The notes under the pieces: generated by a model
Databases searched by the model: none
Told to the model about the DNA's origin: nothing
The model's input: the letters and a program-made list of their open reading frames with translations, nothing else
Program-made: the position numbers and the translations under genes
Shown here: one piece after another, positions 17,554 to 25,239 of the stretch
How the letters are laid out: each line of letters opens with the position of its first letter
Position numbering within the stretch: position 1 is the stretch's first letter
From: AWTP1-13 sp041288195
GTDB taxonomy: Bacteria > Pseudomonadota > Alphaproteobacteria > Rhizobiales > Hyphomicrobiaceae
Length of the DNA stretch: 64,000 bases
Assembly: GCA_041288195.1 (NCBI GenBank)
Contig: JBGGME010000045.1
Coordinates: 1-64,000 of the forward strand
Direction: 5' to 3'

Positions 17554-17820
17554 CTAAAGAGGCGGCGTCTTCTCGAGCAGGCTGATGATGAATTCGGCCG
17601 CCTGCAGCACGGCAACGCGCGCGGCCAGGCTTGCCTGCACGTACTTGCGGCCGAGCAGCGTGCGCGCGGTTCTGTAGGCTGCGCCGGCCTTTACGACCGG
17701 CCGCACGCGCTCCAGGCGCTGCTGCAGCGATTCCCGGCGCCGCTCCAGGTGAGCATACGAGACGTTGGACGGCTCGCGGTCGGCAGGGTTGTGAGGGCTG
17801 CTGCGGCGTGTCGGCATCAT
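17554..17820 (-). CDS. Hypothetical protein (88 aa)
   Basis: The predicted 88-residue basic protein has an Arg/Glu-rich helical middle (HLERRRESLQQRLERV) and an Ala/Leu-rich C-terminal helix. AGGGAGAC directly precedes ATG 17820 on the minus strand; the second codon is also ATG. There is no signal peptide or known motif. It converges with the HIG1-like gene 15 bp away. The good ribosome site supports a real gene, but the function is unknown. Confidence 0.55.
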   Translation of the reverse strand: MMPTRRSSPHNPADREPSNVSYAHLERRRESLQQRLERVRPVVKAGAAYRTARTLLGRKYVQASLAARVAVLQAAEFIISLLEKTPPL

Positions 17821-17938
17821 GTCTCCCTGGCACTCGGATGGCGTCTCTCGCGTTAGCAGAAAAATGGCGCGCGGGCAGCAGAAGCAAGTTCCTTCTCGCT
17901 CACCAAGACCTGAGAGCTTGCCCCCGTGGAGCCTCGGA

Positions 17939-17969
17939 GCCCCGTCGCGTCGCGATGGGGCCCTTTTTT
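17939..17969 (+). terminator. Intrinsic terminator after a stretch with no plus-strand gene
   Basis: GCCCCGTCGCG pairs with CGCGATGGGGC, giving a stem with one G-T wobble and a very tight loop. It is followed by CC and then six T residues at 17964-17969, a textbook plus-strand intrinsic terminator. The nearest upstream plus-strand gene ends 400 bp earlier (HIG1-like, 17538), and the gene between is on the other strand. It therefore ends either a long 3' tail of the HIG1-like message or a small RNA transcribed from about 17830 onwards. It also shields the adenosyltransferase gene from upstream transcription. Confidence 0.8.
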
Positions 17970-18061
17970 GCGCCCACTGTGAGGCATCGGGCTTGCGGGC
18001 GCGGCGAAGAGCCCGCTACGCTGGCCGATGCCGCGCTCGTGGCGCGGCTTGGATGCTTGCG

Positions 18062-18655
18062 ATGGTCGTCCTCAACAAGATCTACACGCGCACCGGCGAC
18101 GCCGGCCTCACCGCGCTCGGCACCGGCGAGCGGGTGCCCAAGCATGCCGCGCGCATCACGGCCTACGGTACGGTGGACGAGACCAACGCCGTCCTCGGCG
18201 TCGCGCGCCTGCATCTGACGCCCGAGTATGCCAACGTCGAAGCCATGCTCGGGCGCGTCCAGAACGACCTCTTCGATCTCGGCGCCGACCTGACCATCCC
18301 CGAGCGCGACAGCGATCCGGCGGCAAAGCCCGCGCGCGAGCGCCTGCGCGTGACGGACCAGCAGGTGAAGCGGCTGGAGGACGAGATCGACACGCTGAAC
18401 GCGGAGCTTGCGCCCCTGCGATCGTTCGTGCTGCCGGGCGGCTCGCCCGCCGCCGCGGCCCTGCACGTGGCGCGCACCGTCTGCCGCCGCGCCGAGCGCT
18501 GCATGGTGGAGCTCGCCGGCGTTCCCGGCGAAAGTGTCAGCGCGCCGGCGCTGAAATACATCAACCGCCTGTCCGATCTGCTGTTCGTGGCGAGCCGCTA
18601 CGTCAACGCGCGCGGGAAGGATGACGTGCTCTGGGTGCCCGGCCAGAACCGCTAG
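18062..18655 (+). CDS. Cob(I)yrinic acid a,c-diamide adenosyltransferase, PduO type
   Basis: The enzyme transfers adenosyl from ATP to cob(I)alamin, making coenzyme B12. The 197 residues begin MVVLNKIYTRTGDAGLTALG, with the PduO-type ATP-binding signature TRTGDxG, and continue with YGTVDETNAVLG. The later signature includes AALHVARTVCRRAER and a terminal LSDLLFVASRYVN. ATG 18062 is preferred because the conserved N-terminus begins there; an ATG nine bases upstream is also in frame. It lies 92 bp downstream of a strong terminator and upstream of the rhomboid and etf genes. Confidence 0.95.
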   Translation: MVVLNKIYTRTGDAGLTALGTGERVPKHAARITAYGTVDETNAVLGVARLHLTPEYANVEAMLGRVQNDLFDLGADLTIPERDSDPAAKPARERLRVTDQQVKRLEDEIDTLNAELAPLRSFVLPGGSPAAAALHVARTVCRRAERCMVELAGVPGESVSAPALKYINRLSDLLFVASRYVNARGKDDVLWVPGQNR

Positions 18656-18753
18656 ACAATCGATAGAGAACCGATAGCCAGCCGCCAGCAAGCATCGATA
18701 GGGGATCCGCCAGCGGCCTAGGCTGGCTCGGTCAATCGCGAGGGGAGCCGGAC

Positions 18754-19461
18754 GTGGTCTTCATTCCTTTGTCGGACGACAATCCGCTGCGCTCGATTCA
18801 TTTCCAGTGGGTCACCATCTCTCTCATCGCCATCAACGTCGCTGTGTTCCTGTTGCAGAACTCGCCGATCGGCCAGGCGACGGCCGCGAGCTTTGCGCTC
18901 GTTCCCTCCGAGCTGTTCCAGGTGCACGTCATGGGCGGCTCCGCGCGCGGGCCCTATGACGCCTATGCCGTGCCCGAGGGCTACACTCTTCTCTGCTACA
19001 TGTTCCTGCACGGCGACATCCTGCACCTCTCTTCCAACATGCTGTTCCTGTGGGTGTTCGGCGACAACGTCGAGGACGCGATGGGGCACATCAAATTCCT
19101 CATCTTCTATCTGCTGTGCGGCGTGGCCGGCGGACTTGCGCATGCCATCGCCCTTCCCGCCTCCAAGCTGCCGCTGATCGGTGCGAGCGGCGCGGTCGCC
19201 GGCGTCATTGCCGCCTATCTCATCCTGCACCCGCGCGTGATGGTGTGGGTGCTGGCGTTCCGCTTCATCCCGCTGCGCATCTCGGCGGCCTGGGTGCTCG
19301 GCTTCTGGGTGCTGACCCAGTTCGCGATGGTAATTCTTAACCAAGCCGATCAGGTCGCGTGGTGGGCGCACATCGGCGGCATGGTGTGCGGTGCAATCCT
19401 GATCCTGTTCATGCGGCGGCCGGGCGTGCAGCTGTTCGATCGCGGTCTTACGCCCGTCTGA
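18754..19461 (+). CDS. Rhomboid family intramembrane serine protease
   Basis: This inner-membrane protease cleaves transmembrane segments. The 235 residues form about six helices. The catalytic pair is S145 in GASGAV and H206 in WWAHIGG. The HGDILHLSSNMLFLWVFG segment supplies the family's conserved His/Asn loop region. The start is GTG 18754, with GAGGGGAGCCG just upstream. The gene lies between the adenosyltransferase and etfB, a position also seen in relatives. The substrate is not known. The final residues after the last helix are few, with no added domain. Confidence 0.95.
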   Translation: MVFIPLSDDNPLRSIHFQWVTISLIAINVAVFLLQNSPIGQATAASFALVPSELFQVHVMGGSARGPYDAYAVPEGYTLLCYMFLHGDILHLSSNMLFLWVFGDNVEDAMGHIKFLIFYLLCGVAGGLAHAIALPASKLPLIGASGAVAGVIAAYLILHPRVMVWVLAFRFIPLRISAAWVLGFWVLTQFAMVILNQADQVAWWAHIGGMVCGAILILFMRRPGVQLFDRGLTPV

Positions 19462-19738
19462 CAACCGCAGCCGATCCCGCCTGGCGGAATTCGGCGCTCC
19501 AGCCGCTCTGCGGCCCTTCTGCAACATTTAACGCTGCCCAAGTGTTGTCCAATGTGCTGCGCCAGTTGCCCAATTGACACCCAAATGTCGCGGCCCTACG
19601 CTCCATTTCGCACTTGCGAAGTCCGGCTGCCTGCCGTCATAAACAGGACATAAACTGGCGGGTTCAAAAGGGAAATGACCGCAGTGCAGCGCGACCGGCT
19701 GGGGAGCAGGCCGCGCCCGAGATGGAGCCTACTGGGGA

Positions 19739-20494
19739 ATGAAAGTTCTGGTCGCTGTTAAGCGGGTGGTCGACTTCAACGTCAAGATCCGCGTCAAGTC
19801 CGACGGATCGGGCGTGGAGCTCGCCAACGTCAAGATGTCGATGAACCCCTTCGACGAGATCGCCGTCGAGGAGGCCGTGCGGTTGAAGGAGAAGGGGCTC
19901 GTCAAGGAGATTGTCGCCGTCTCCGTCGGCCCGACCAAGTCGCAGGAGACCATCCGCACCGCGCTGTCGATGGGGGCCGATCGCGGCATCCTCGTCGAGA
20001 CGCCCGACGGCCAGGCCATCGAGCCCCTGTCGGTCGCCAAGATCCTCAAGGGCGTGATCGACGCGGAGAAGCCGGCCTTCATCATCCTCGGCAAGCAGGC
20101 GATCGACGACGATTGCAATCAGACCGGACAGATGCTCGCCGCCCTGCTCGGCTGGCCGCAGGCGACGTTTGCCTCCAAGCTCGTGATCGAGGGCGAGTCG
20201 GCGCTCGTCACGCGCGAGGTCGACGGCGGCCTCGAGACGCTGAAGGTGAAGCTGCCGGCGGTGGTCACGACAGACCTGCGCCTCAACGAGCCGCGCTATC
20301 CCTCGCTGCCCAACATCATGAAGGCGAAGAAGAAGCCGCTCGACGTCAAGAAGCCCGCCGACCTCGGCGTCGATGTCGCGCCGCGGCTCAAGGTGCTCAA
20401 GACCGTGGAGCCGCCTGGCCGCAAGGCCGGCGTCAAGGTCGCCAACGCAGCCGAGCTCATCGCCAAGCTGAAAGAGGTGGGCGCGCTGTCATGA
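19739..20494 (+). CDS. etfB: Electron transfer flavoprotein subunit beta
   Basis: With EtfA this forms the soluble flavoprotein that takes electrons from acyl-CoA and other dehydrogenases to ETF:quinone oxidoreductase. The 251 residues start MKVLVAVKRVVDFNVKIRVK, and the AMP-binding region and the ETF-beta signature are present (VEEAVRLKEKG, and later AVVTTDLRLNEPRYPSLPNI). The ATG at 19739 follows GGAG at a workable distance. Its stop overlaps the etfA start as ATGA, ensuring equal synthesis. The 277-bp gap upstream should hold the operon promoter. Confidence 0.98.
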   Translation: MKVLVAVKRVVDFNVKIRVKSDGSGVELANVKMSMNPFDEIAVEEAVRLKEKGLVKEIVAVSVGPTKSQETIRTALSMGADRGILVETPDGQAIEPLSVAKILKGVIDAEKPAFIILGKQAIDDDCNQTGQMLAALLGWPQATFASKLVIEGESALVTREVDGGLETLKVKLPAVVTTDLRLNEPRYPSLPNIMKAKKKPLDVKKPADLGVDVAPRLKVLKTVEPPGRKAGVKVANAAELIAKLKEVGALS

Positions 20495-21435
20495 CGGTCC
20501 TTCTTCTCGCCGACCACGACAACAAGGCGATCGGCGCCGCCGTCGCCAAGGCCATGAGCGCCGCCAAGGCGCTGGGAGGCGATGTGCACGTGCTGGTCGC
20601 CGGTTCCGGTTGCAAGGCCGTTGCCGAGGCCGCCGCCAAGCTCGACGGCGCAACGAAAGTGCTCCTCGCCGACGCGCCCCACCTCGGCCACCAGCTGGCC
20701 GAGGAGCTCGCGGCCCTGATCGTCGGGCTGATGGGGAGCTACGACGCCGTCATCACCGCCTCCACCGCCTCGGGCAAGAACATCATGCCGCGCGTCGCCG
20801 CCCAGCTCGACGTGATGCAGATCTCCGACATCATCAAGGTGGTGTCGCCCGACACCTTCGAGCGACCGATCTACGCCGGCAACGCCATCCAGACGGTGCA
20901 ATCGGGCGACAAGAAAAAGGTCATCACCGTGCGCACCACCGCCTTCCCGGCGGTCGGCAACAGCGCCAACGCTCCCATCGAGGCCGTCGCGGCGACTACG
21001 CCCGTCGGCCTCTCGAGTTTCGAGAAGGCCGAGATCCAGAAATCCGACCGGCCGGAGCTGACGGCCGCCAAGATCGTGGTGTCGGGCGGACGCGGGCTGC
21101 AGTCGAACGAGAACTTCAAGAAGTACATCGAGCCCGTGGCCGACAAGCTGGGCGCCGCGGTGGGCGCCAGCCGTGCTGCGGTCGATGCCGGCTACATGCC
21201 CAACGACTACCAGGTCGGCCAGACCGGCAAGGTGGTGGCGCCCGAGCTCTACATCGCGGTCGGCATTTCAGGCGCCATTCAGCATCTGGCGGGCATGAAG
21301 GACAGCAATGTCATCGTCGCGATCAACAAGGACGGCGAGGCGCCGATCTTCCAGGTGGCCGACTTCGGGCTGGTGGCGGACCTGTTCCAGGTGCTTCCCG
21401 AGCTCGAGGCCGAACTCGGGAAGGCCGGCAAGTAG
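20491..21435 (+). CDS. etfA: Electron transfer flavoprotein subunit alpha
   Basis: This is the FAD-binding partner of EtfB. It has 314 residues and starts MTVLLLADHDNKAIG at ATG 20491 inside the etfB stop. The C-terminal FAD domain is clear: GGRGLQSNENF, then GASRAAVDAGYMPNDYQVGQTGKVVAPELYIAVGI (in parts) and SGAIQHLAGMKDS, all standard ETF-alpha signatures. It is followed after 47 bp by 3-hydroxybutyryl-CoA dehydrogenase, linking the pair to fatty-acid or butyrate-type beta-oxidation. Confidence 0.98.
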   Translation: MTVLLLADHDNKAIGAAVAKAMSAAKALGGDVHVLVAGSGCKAVAEAAAKLDGATKVLLADAPHLGHQLAEELAALIVGLMGSYDAVITASTASGKNIMPRVAAQLDVMQISDIIKVVSPDTFERPIYAGNAIQTVQSGDKKKVITVRTTAFPAVGNSANAPIEAVAATTPVGLSSFEKAEIQKSDRPELTAAKIVVSGGRGLQSNENFKKYIEPVADKLGAAVGASRAAVDAGYMPNDYQVGQTGKVVAPELYIAVGISGAIQHLAGMKDSNVIVAINKDGEAPIFQVADFGLVADLFQVLPELEAELGKAGK

Positions 21436-21482
21436 GACTGGGCGGCTGATGTTCAACCGGGGCTGCTAAGGAGCGAGGCGTC

Positions 21483-22433
21483 ATGGACGCGAGCGTCAAG
21501 ACGAAGAAACCCGGCACGCAACTGGAGCGCGCGCGCAAGGGCGTGGAAACCGGCGCAGCGGCGATCAAGTCGGTCGGCATCATCGGCGCCGGCCAGATGG
21601 GCAACGGCATCGCCCACGTGGTCGCGCTCGCGGGCTACGATGTGGCCATCAGCGACGTGCGAAAGGACGCGCTCGAGAAGGCGCGCTCCGTCATCGAGCG
21701 CAACATGGCGCGTCAGGTCTCGCGCGGCATCATCACCGATTCCGAGATGCAAACGGCCCTGAAGCGCATCCACGGCGTGACCGACGTTGCCGCGCTCGGC
21801 GAGGCCGACCTCGTGATCGAGGCCGCCACCGAGGACGAGGCGGTCAAGCGCAAGATCTTCATCGACCTCTGTCCGGCGCTCAAGAAGAGCGCCATTCTCG
21901 CCACCAACACCTCCTCGATCTCGATCACCCGGCTCGCCTCCGTCACCGACCGGCCCGAGCGTTTCATCGGCATCCACTTCATGAACCCGGTGCCGATGAT
22001 GCAGCTCGTCGAGCTGATCCGCGGCATCGCCACCGAGGACGAGACCTTCGGCCTCGCCAGGACCTTCATCGAGAGTCTCGGCAAGACCATCGCCGTGTCC
22101 GAGGACTTCCCGGCCTTCATCGTCAACCGCATCCTGTTGCCGATGATCAACGAGGCGGTCTACACGCTCTACGAGGGCGTCGGCACCGTGGAGGCCATCG
22201 ACAAGGCCATGCGGCTCGGCGCCAACCACCCGATGGGCCCGCTCGAGCTTGCCGACTTCATCGGGCTGGACACCTGCCTCTCCGTCATGCAGGTGCTCTA
22301 CGAGGGTCTCGCCGACTCCAAGTACCGGCCCTGCCCGCTGCTCGTGAAGTACGTCGAGGCCGGCTGGCTCGGCCGCAAGACCCAGCGCGGCTTCTACGAC
22401 TACCGCGGCGAGAAGCCCGTCCCCACCCGCTGA
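21483..22433 (+). CDS. hbd: 3-hydroxybutyryl-CoA dehydrogenase
   Basis: This enzyme oxidises or reduces 3-hydroxyacyl-CoA with NAD(P). The 316 residues carry the Rossmann loop GAGQMG at 35-40. The catalytic His lies in IGIHFMNPVPMMQLVE, and the C-terminal domain opens AFIVNRILLPMINEAV. Most homologues start just before the nucleotide loop, so the first 28 residues are an extension. ATG 21483 is kept because AAGGAG lies at the right distance. It is the third gene of the etf cluster and probably shares its transcript. Confidence 0.96.
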   Translation: MDASVKTKKPGTQLERARKGVETGAAAIKSVGIIGAGQMGNGIAHVVALAGYDVAISDVRKDALEKARSVIERNMARQVSRGIITDSEMQTALKRIHGVTDVAALGEADLVIEAATEDEAVKRKIFIDLCPALKKSAILATNTSSISITRLASVTDRPERFIGIHFMNPVPMMQLVELIRGIATEDETFGLARTFIESLGKTIAVSEDFPAFIVNRILLPMINEAVYTLYEGVGTVEAIDKAMRLGANHPMGPLELADFIGLDTCLSVMQVLYEGLADSKYRPCPLLVKYVEAGWLGRKTQRGFYDYRGEKPVPTR

Positions 22434-22477
22434 GGCGCGGGCGGGCGTGATATCGTCCCCCGTTGAAGTGGGACAGC

Positions 22478-23173
22478 ATGCCGACCCATGATCTGCCACG
22501 CGGCCAAAGGGCGATCGACCATTTTCCGCGCTTCGGCGTGCCGGCTTACGCCAATCGCTGGCCGCGCGTGCCCGACGAGCCCACACTCGCTATCTCGGGA
22601 CTCGTCGAGACGCCGTTCACGCTGGAGCTTCGTGCGCTCGCGAGCCTGCCGCGCGTCGAGATCATCGCCGACTTTCACTGCGTCACGACTTGGACCAGCA
22701 AGCGTCACGCATGGAGCGGCTATCGTCTCGCCGACGTGCTGGACCAGGTCGTGGCGCCACGGGCGCGTCCGGCTGCCACCGTGCGCTACCTCGGCTTCCT
22801 GTCGCTCGATGGCTACAAGATCTGCATCGACCGCCGTGATATCGATGCCGACACTTTGCTTGCCGATCGGCTCGATGGCGAGCGGTTGCCCGCGGAGCAC
22901 GGCGCCCCGCTGCGCGTCGTTGCGCCCGCACTCTACGGCTACAAGAGTGCCAAGCATGTGAGCGGGATCGAGTTCCTGGCCGACTACCGCCGCGGACACG
23001 CCGAGCGCCAGACGATCGCGCATCCCCGCGGGCGCGTCGCCTATGAGGAGCGCGGGCGCTTCCTGCCGGGCTGGGTTTATCGCTACGCCTACCGGGCGTT
23101 GATTCCCTGGACTTTGGCCCAGTATGCGCGCGCGGCGCAGCGCCGGGCGGAACCCGCCAGCGAGCGTCCTTAG
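22478..23173 (+). CDS. Molybdopterin-dependent oxidoreductase, sulfite-oxidase/YedY-like domain
   Basis: The 231-residue protein consists mainly of an oxidoreductase molybdopterin-binding domain (about 35-165). C68 in DFHCVTTW is the likely molybdenum-ligating cysteine, followed by the W-SGYRLADVL helix typical of the SUOX fold. The start used is ATG 22478; an upstream TTG is in frame but less likely. No Tat signal is visible, so unlike MsrP/YedY it should act in the cytoplasm, unless the start is misplaced. It begins 44 bp after hbd and converges with hyuB. The substrate is unknown. Confidence 0.85.
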   Translation: MPTHDLPRGQRAIDHFPRFGVPAYANRWPRVPDEPTLAISGLVETPFTLELRALASLPRVEIIADFHCVTTWTSKRHAWSGYRLADVLDQVVAPRARPAATVRYLGFLSLDGYKICIDRRDIDADTLLADRLDGERLPAEHGAPLRVVAPALYGYKSAKHVSGIEFLADYRRGHAERQTIAHPRGRVAYEERGRFLPGWVYRYAYRALIPWTLAQYARAAQRRAEPASERP

Positions 23174-23178
23174 GCTGG

Positions 23179-25239
23179 TCAAATCCCCTGCTCGTCCCTT
23201 GGGCCGCTGCCGGCGCGACGCAACAACCTGACCTCGATCGCCTCGCCCAGCTTCGCGCGCTGGATATCCAGGCCCCGCGCATCGATGGGAAGGGTCCCCT
23301 GCGCGATCGCCGCATCGATCTCCGCCCACGCCCTGAGCGGCGCAGCCCGCCGCGTGTCGAGCTCGACAAGGTCGCCCTCGCCGATGCCGGCTCGCGCCGC
23401 GTCCGCCGGATTGAGCCGGCAGATGCGACGCCGGCTTACCGGCCCCGCCCGGTAGCAGTCTTTCGCAGCCACCGCCTCGAGCCGCACGCGCCCTCCGCGG
23501 ATCTCGGCCCTGCGCCGCGCCGTTGCCGCCTCGTCCACCTTGCCGTCCCCCGCGAGCACCACACCGTAGAGCCGCTCCGCCGCGCGAACCGAGACGAAGC
23601 CGAGGCCCACATCGTCGGCGACGCGCTCCGCCGGCCGCTGCAGCGGATCGCCGTAGCCGCCGCCGCCCGCCGAGCGCAGCACTACGCGATCGCCCTCGTG
23701 CAGCACATGCCCGCCGACCTTGCCCGGCGTGTCGAAGTCGTGGATCGCGCCGCCGCCCCTGCCTTCCACCCAGCTCGCGACCGGAAGTCCGCTCATCCCG
23801 CCTAGCACGCCGAACGCCGGCACCATCGCCCCGTCCGACAGCAGCGAGTAGCGCGCCTCCGCCCCCGTCAGCCGCATGCGCCGCTGCATGGCGAGCCCGC
23901 CGCGCGAGGTCCCCGCCCCACCCGTGTCGGCCGCCAGCCGCGACTCCTCCACCAGCAGCGGAAAGCGCGTCTCGATCACCTCGGAGGACTGCACCGTCAC
24001 GAGGTCGCCCCAGTCGAAGGGCGCCATGGCGGAAGGGCCGTCCGCCTCGGCAAAGCCGCCGTTGCCGCCGCCCGACCACTCGTAGTGCACCCACTCGCGC
24101 CGGCTCGCCGCATCGTAGCCGCCGATCAGGTTGTGGAACGAGGTGCGGCACAGATCGCCCGCGACCTTGTCCGGCGCCACCTGCGACAGCGCGCCGATCA
24201 TGGTGGCGATCACGCGCTTCCTGATCTCGCCGTGCGAGCCCGCCGGCGCCGGCCGCGTGACGTTGACGATCGTCCCCTCGGGCGCCACCACCTCGATCGG
24301 CCGGAACGAGCCCTGGTTGAGCGGGGCTGCCGGATCGAACACCGACTTCACCGCGATGAAGACGGAGGCCGCCGACACCGCCAGCGTCGAGTTGACGGGC
24401 ACCGGCACTTGGGTCGCCGCGCCCGTGAAGTCCGCGGTCATGCGGTCGCCGGCGATGGTGAGCGCCAGCGGCAGCAGCAGCGGCTCGAACTCCCCGCCCG
24501 GGAATGTCTCCAGGTAGTCCTCGTAGTGGTAGGTGCCGTCGGGCAGGCCCGCGATGCACTTCCTCATGCGCGCCTCGGCCCGGTCGAGATCGCGCCGCAC
24601 CGCCTCCATCAACACGTCGAGGCCCCAGCGCGCGATCAGCTCGCGGATGCGCGTCTCCGCCACGCGGCAGGCGGCGATGCCGGCATGGAAGTCGCCGAGC
24701 CGCTCGTCGGGCACGCGCATGTTGGCGAGCAGGATGTCGAGCGCCGCCTCGTTGAGCCGCCCGCCCGTCATGATCTTCACCGGCGGGATGCGCACGCCCT
24801 CCTGGTAGATCTCGGTGGCCTTGCCCGACATGCTGCCGGGCACCATGCCGCCCACGTCCGGCCAGTGCTCGCGCACGGCCGGGAAGAACGCGAGCCGCCC
24901 GCCGTCGAACACGGGATAGATGATGGTGACGTCGTTGAGATGCGTGCCGCCGAGGTAGGGATCGTTCATCAAGATCACGTCGCCGGGACCGATGTCGCCG
25001 GCAAAGCGCGCCATCGCCGAGCGCACCGACCACGGCAGCGGCACCACGTGCGAGCCGATGTCCTCCGACTGCGCCACCACCTGCGAGTCCGGCGCGAACA
25101 GGCCGCAGGAGAAGTCCTTGGCCTCCCAGATCGCCACCGACTTGGCGGTGCGGAACACGGTCGCGCGCATCTCGCGCACCACCGAGATCAGCGCCTGCGT
25201 CAGCACCTCCAGCGTGATGGCGTCGAGCTCGCGGGCCAT
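23179..25239 (-). CDS. Hydantoinase B / oxoprolinase family subunit
   Basis: This is the partner subunit of the HyuA-like protein, making an ATP-dependent amidohydrolase or carboxylase of the hydantoinase/oxoprolinase/acetone-acetophenone carboxylase superfamily. The 686 residues start MARELDAITLEVL, with DIGSHVVPLP and GDVILMNDPYLGGTHLND near the N-terminus and GGGYGDPLQR near 560, all family marks. The C-terminal 120 residues are extra, with a DUF-like tail often seen in this family. The start is ATG 25239, or GTG three bases earlier; either overlaps the hyuA stop. It is the last gene of a six-gene operon. Confidence 0.93.
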   Translation of the reverse strand: MARELDAITLEVLTQALISVVREMRATVFRTAKSVAIWEAKDFSCGLFAPDSQVVAQSEDIGSHVVPLPWSVRSAMARFAGDIGPGDVILMNDPYLGGTHLNDVTIIYPVFDGGRLAFFPAVREHWPDVGGMVPGSMSGKATEIYQEGVRIPPVKIMTGGRLNEAALDILLANMRVPDERLGDFHAGIAACRVAETRIRELIARWGLDVLMEAVRRDLDRAEARMRKCIAGLPDGTYHYEDYLETFPGGEFEPLLLPLALTIAGDRMTADFTGAATQVPVPVNSTLAVSAASVFIAVKSVFDPAAPLNQGSFRPIEVVAPEGTIVNVTRPAPAGSHGEIRKRVIATMIGALSQVAPDKVAGDLCRTSFHNLIGGYDAASRREWVHYEWSGGGNGGFAEADGPSAMAPFDWGDLVTVQSSEVIETRFPLLVEESRLAADTGGAGTSRGGLAMQRRMRLTGAEARYSLLSDGAMVPAFGVLGGMSGLPVASWVEGRGGGAIHDFDTPGKVGGHVLHEGDRVVLRSAGGGGYGDPLQRPAERVADDVGLGFVSVRAAERLYGVVLAGDGKVDEAATARRRAEIRGGRVRLEAVAAKDCYRAGPVSRRRICRLNPADAARAGIGEGDLVELDTRRAAPLRAWAEIDAAIAQGTLPIDARGLDIQRAKLGEAIEVRLLRRAGSGPRDEQGI

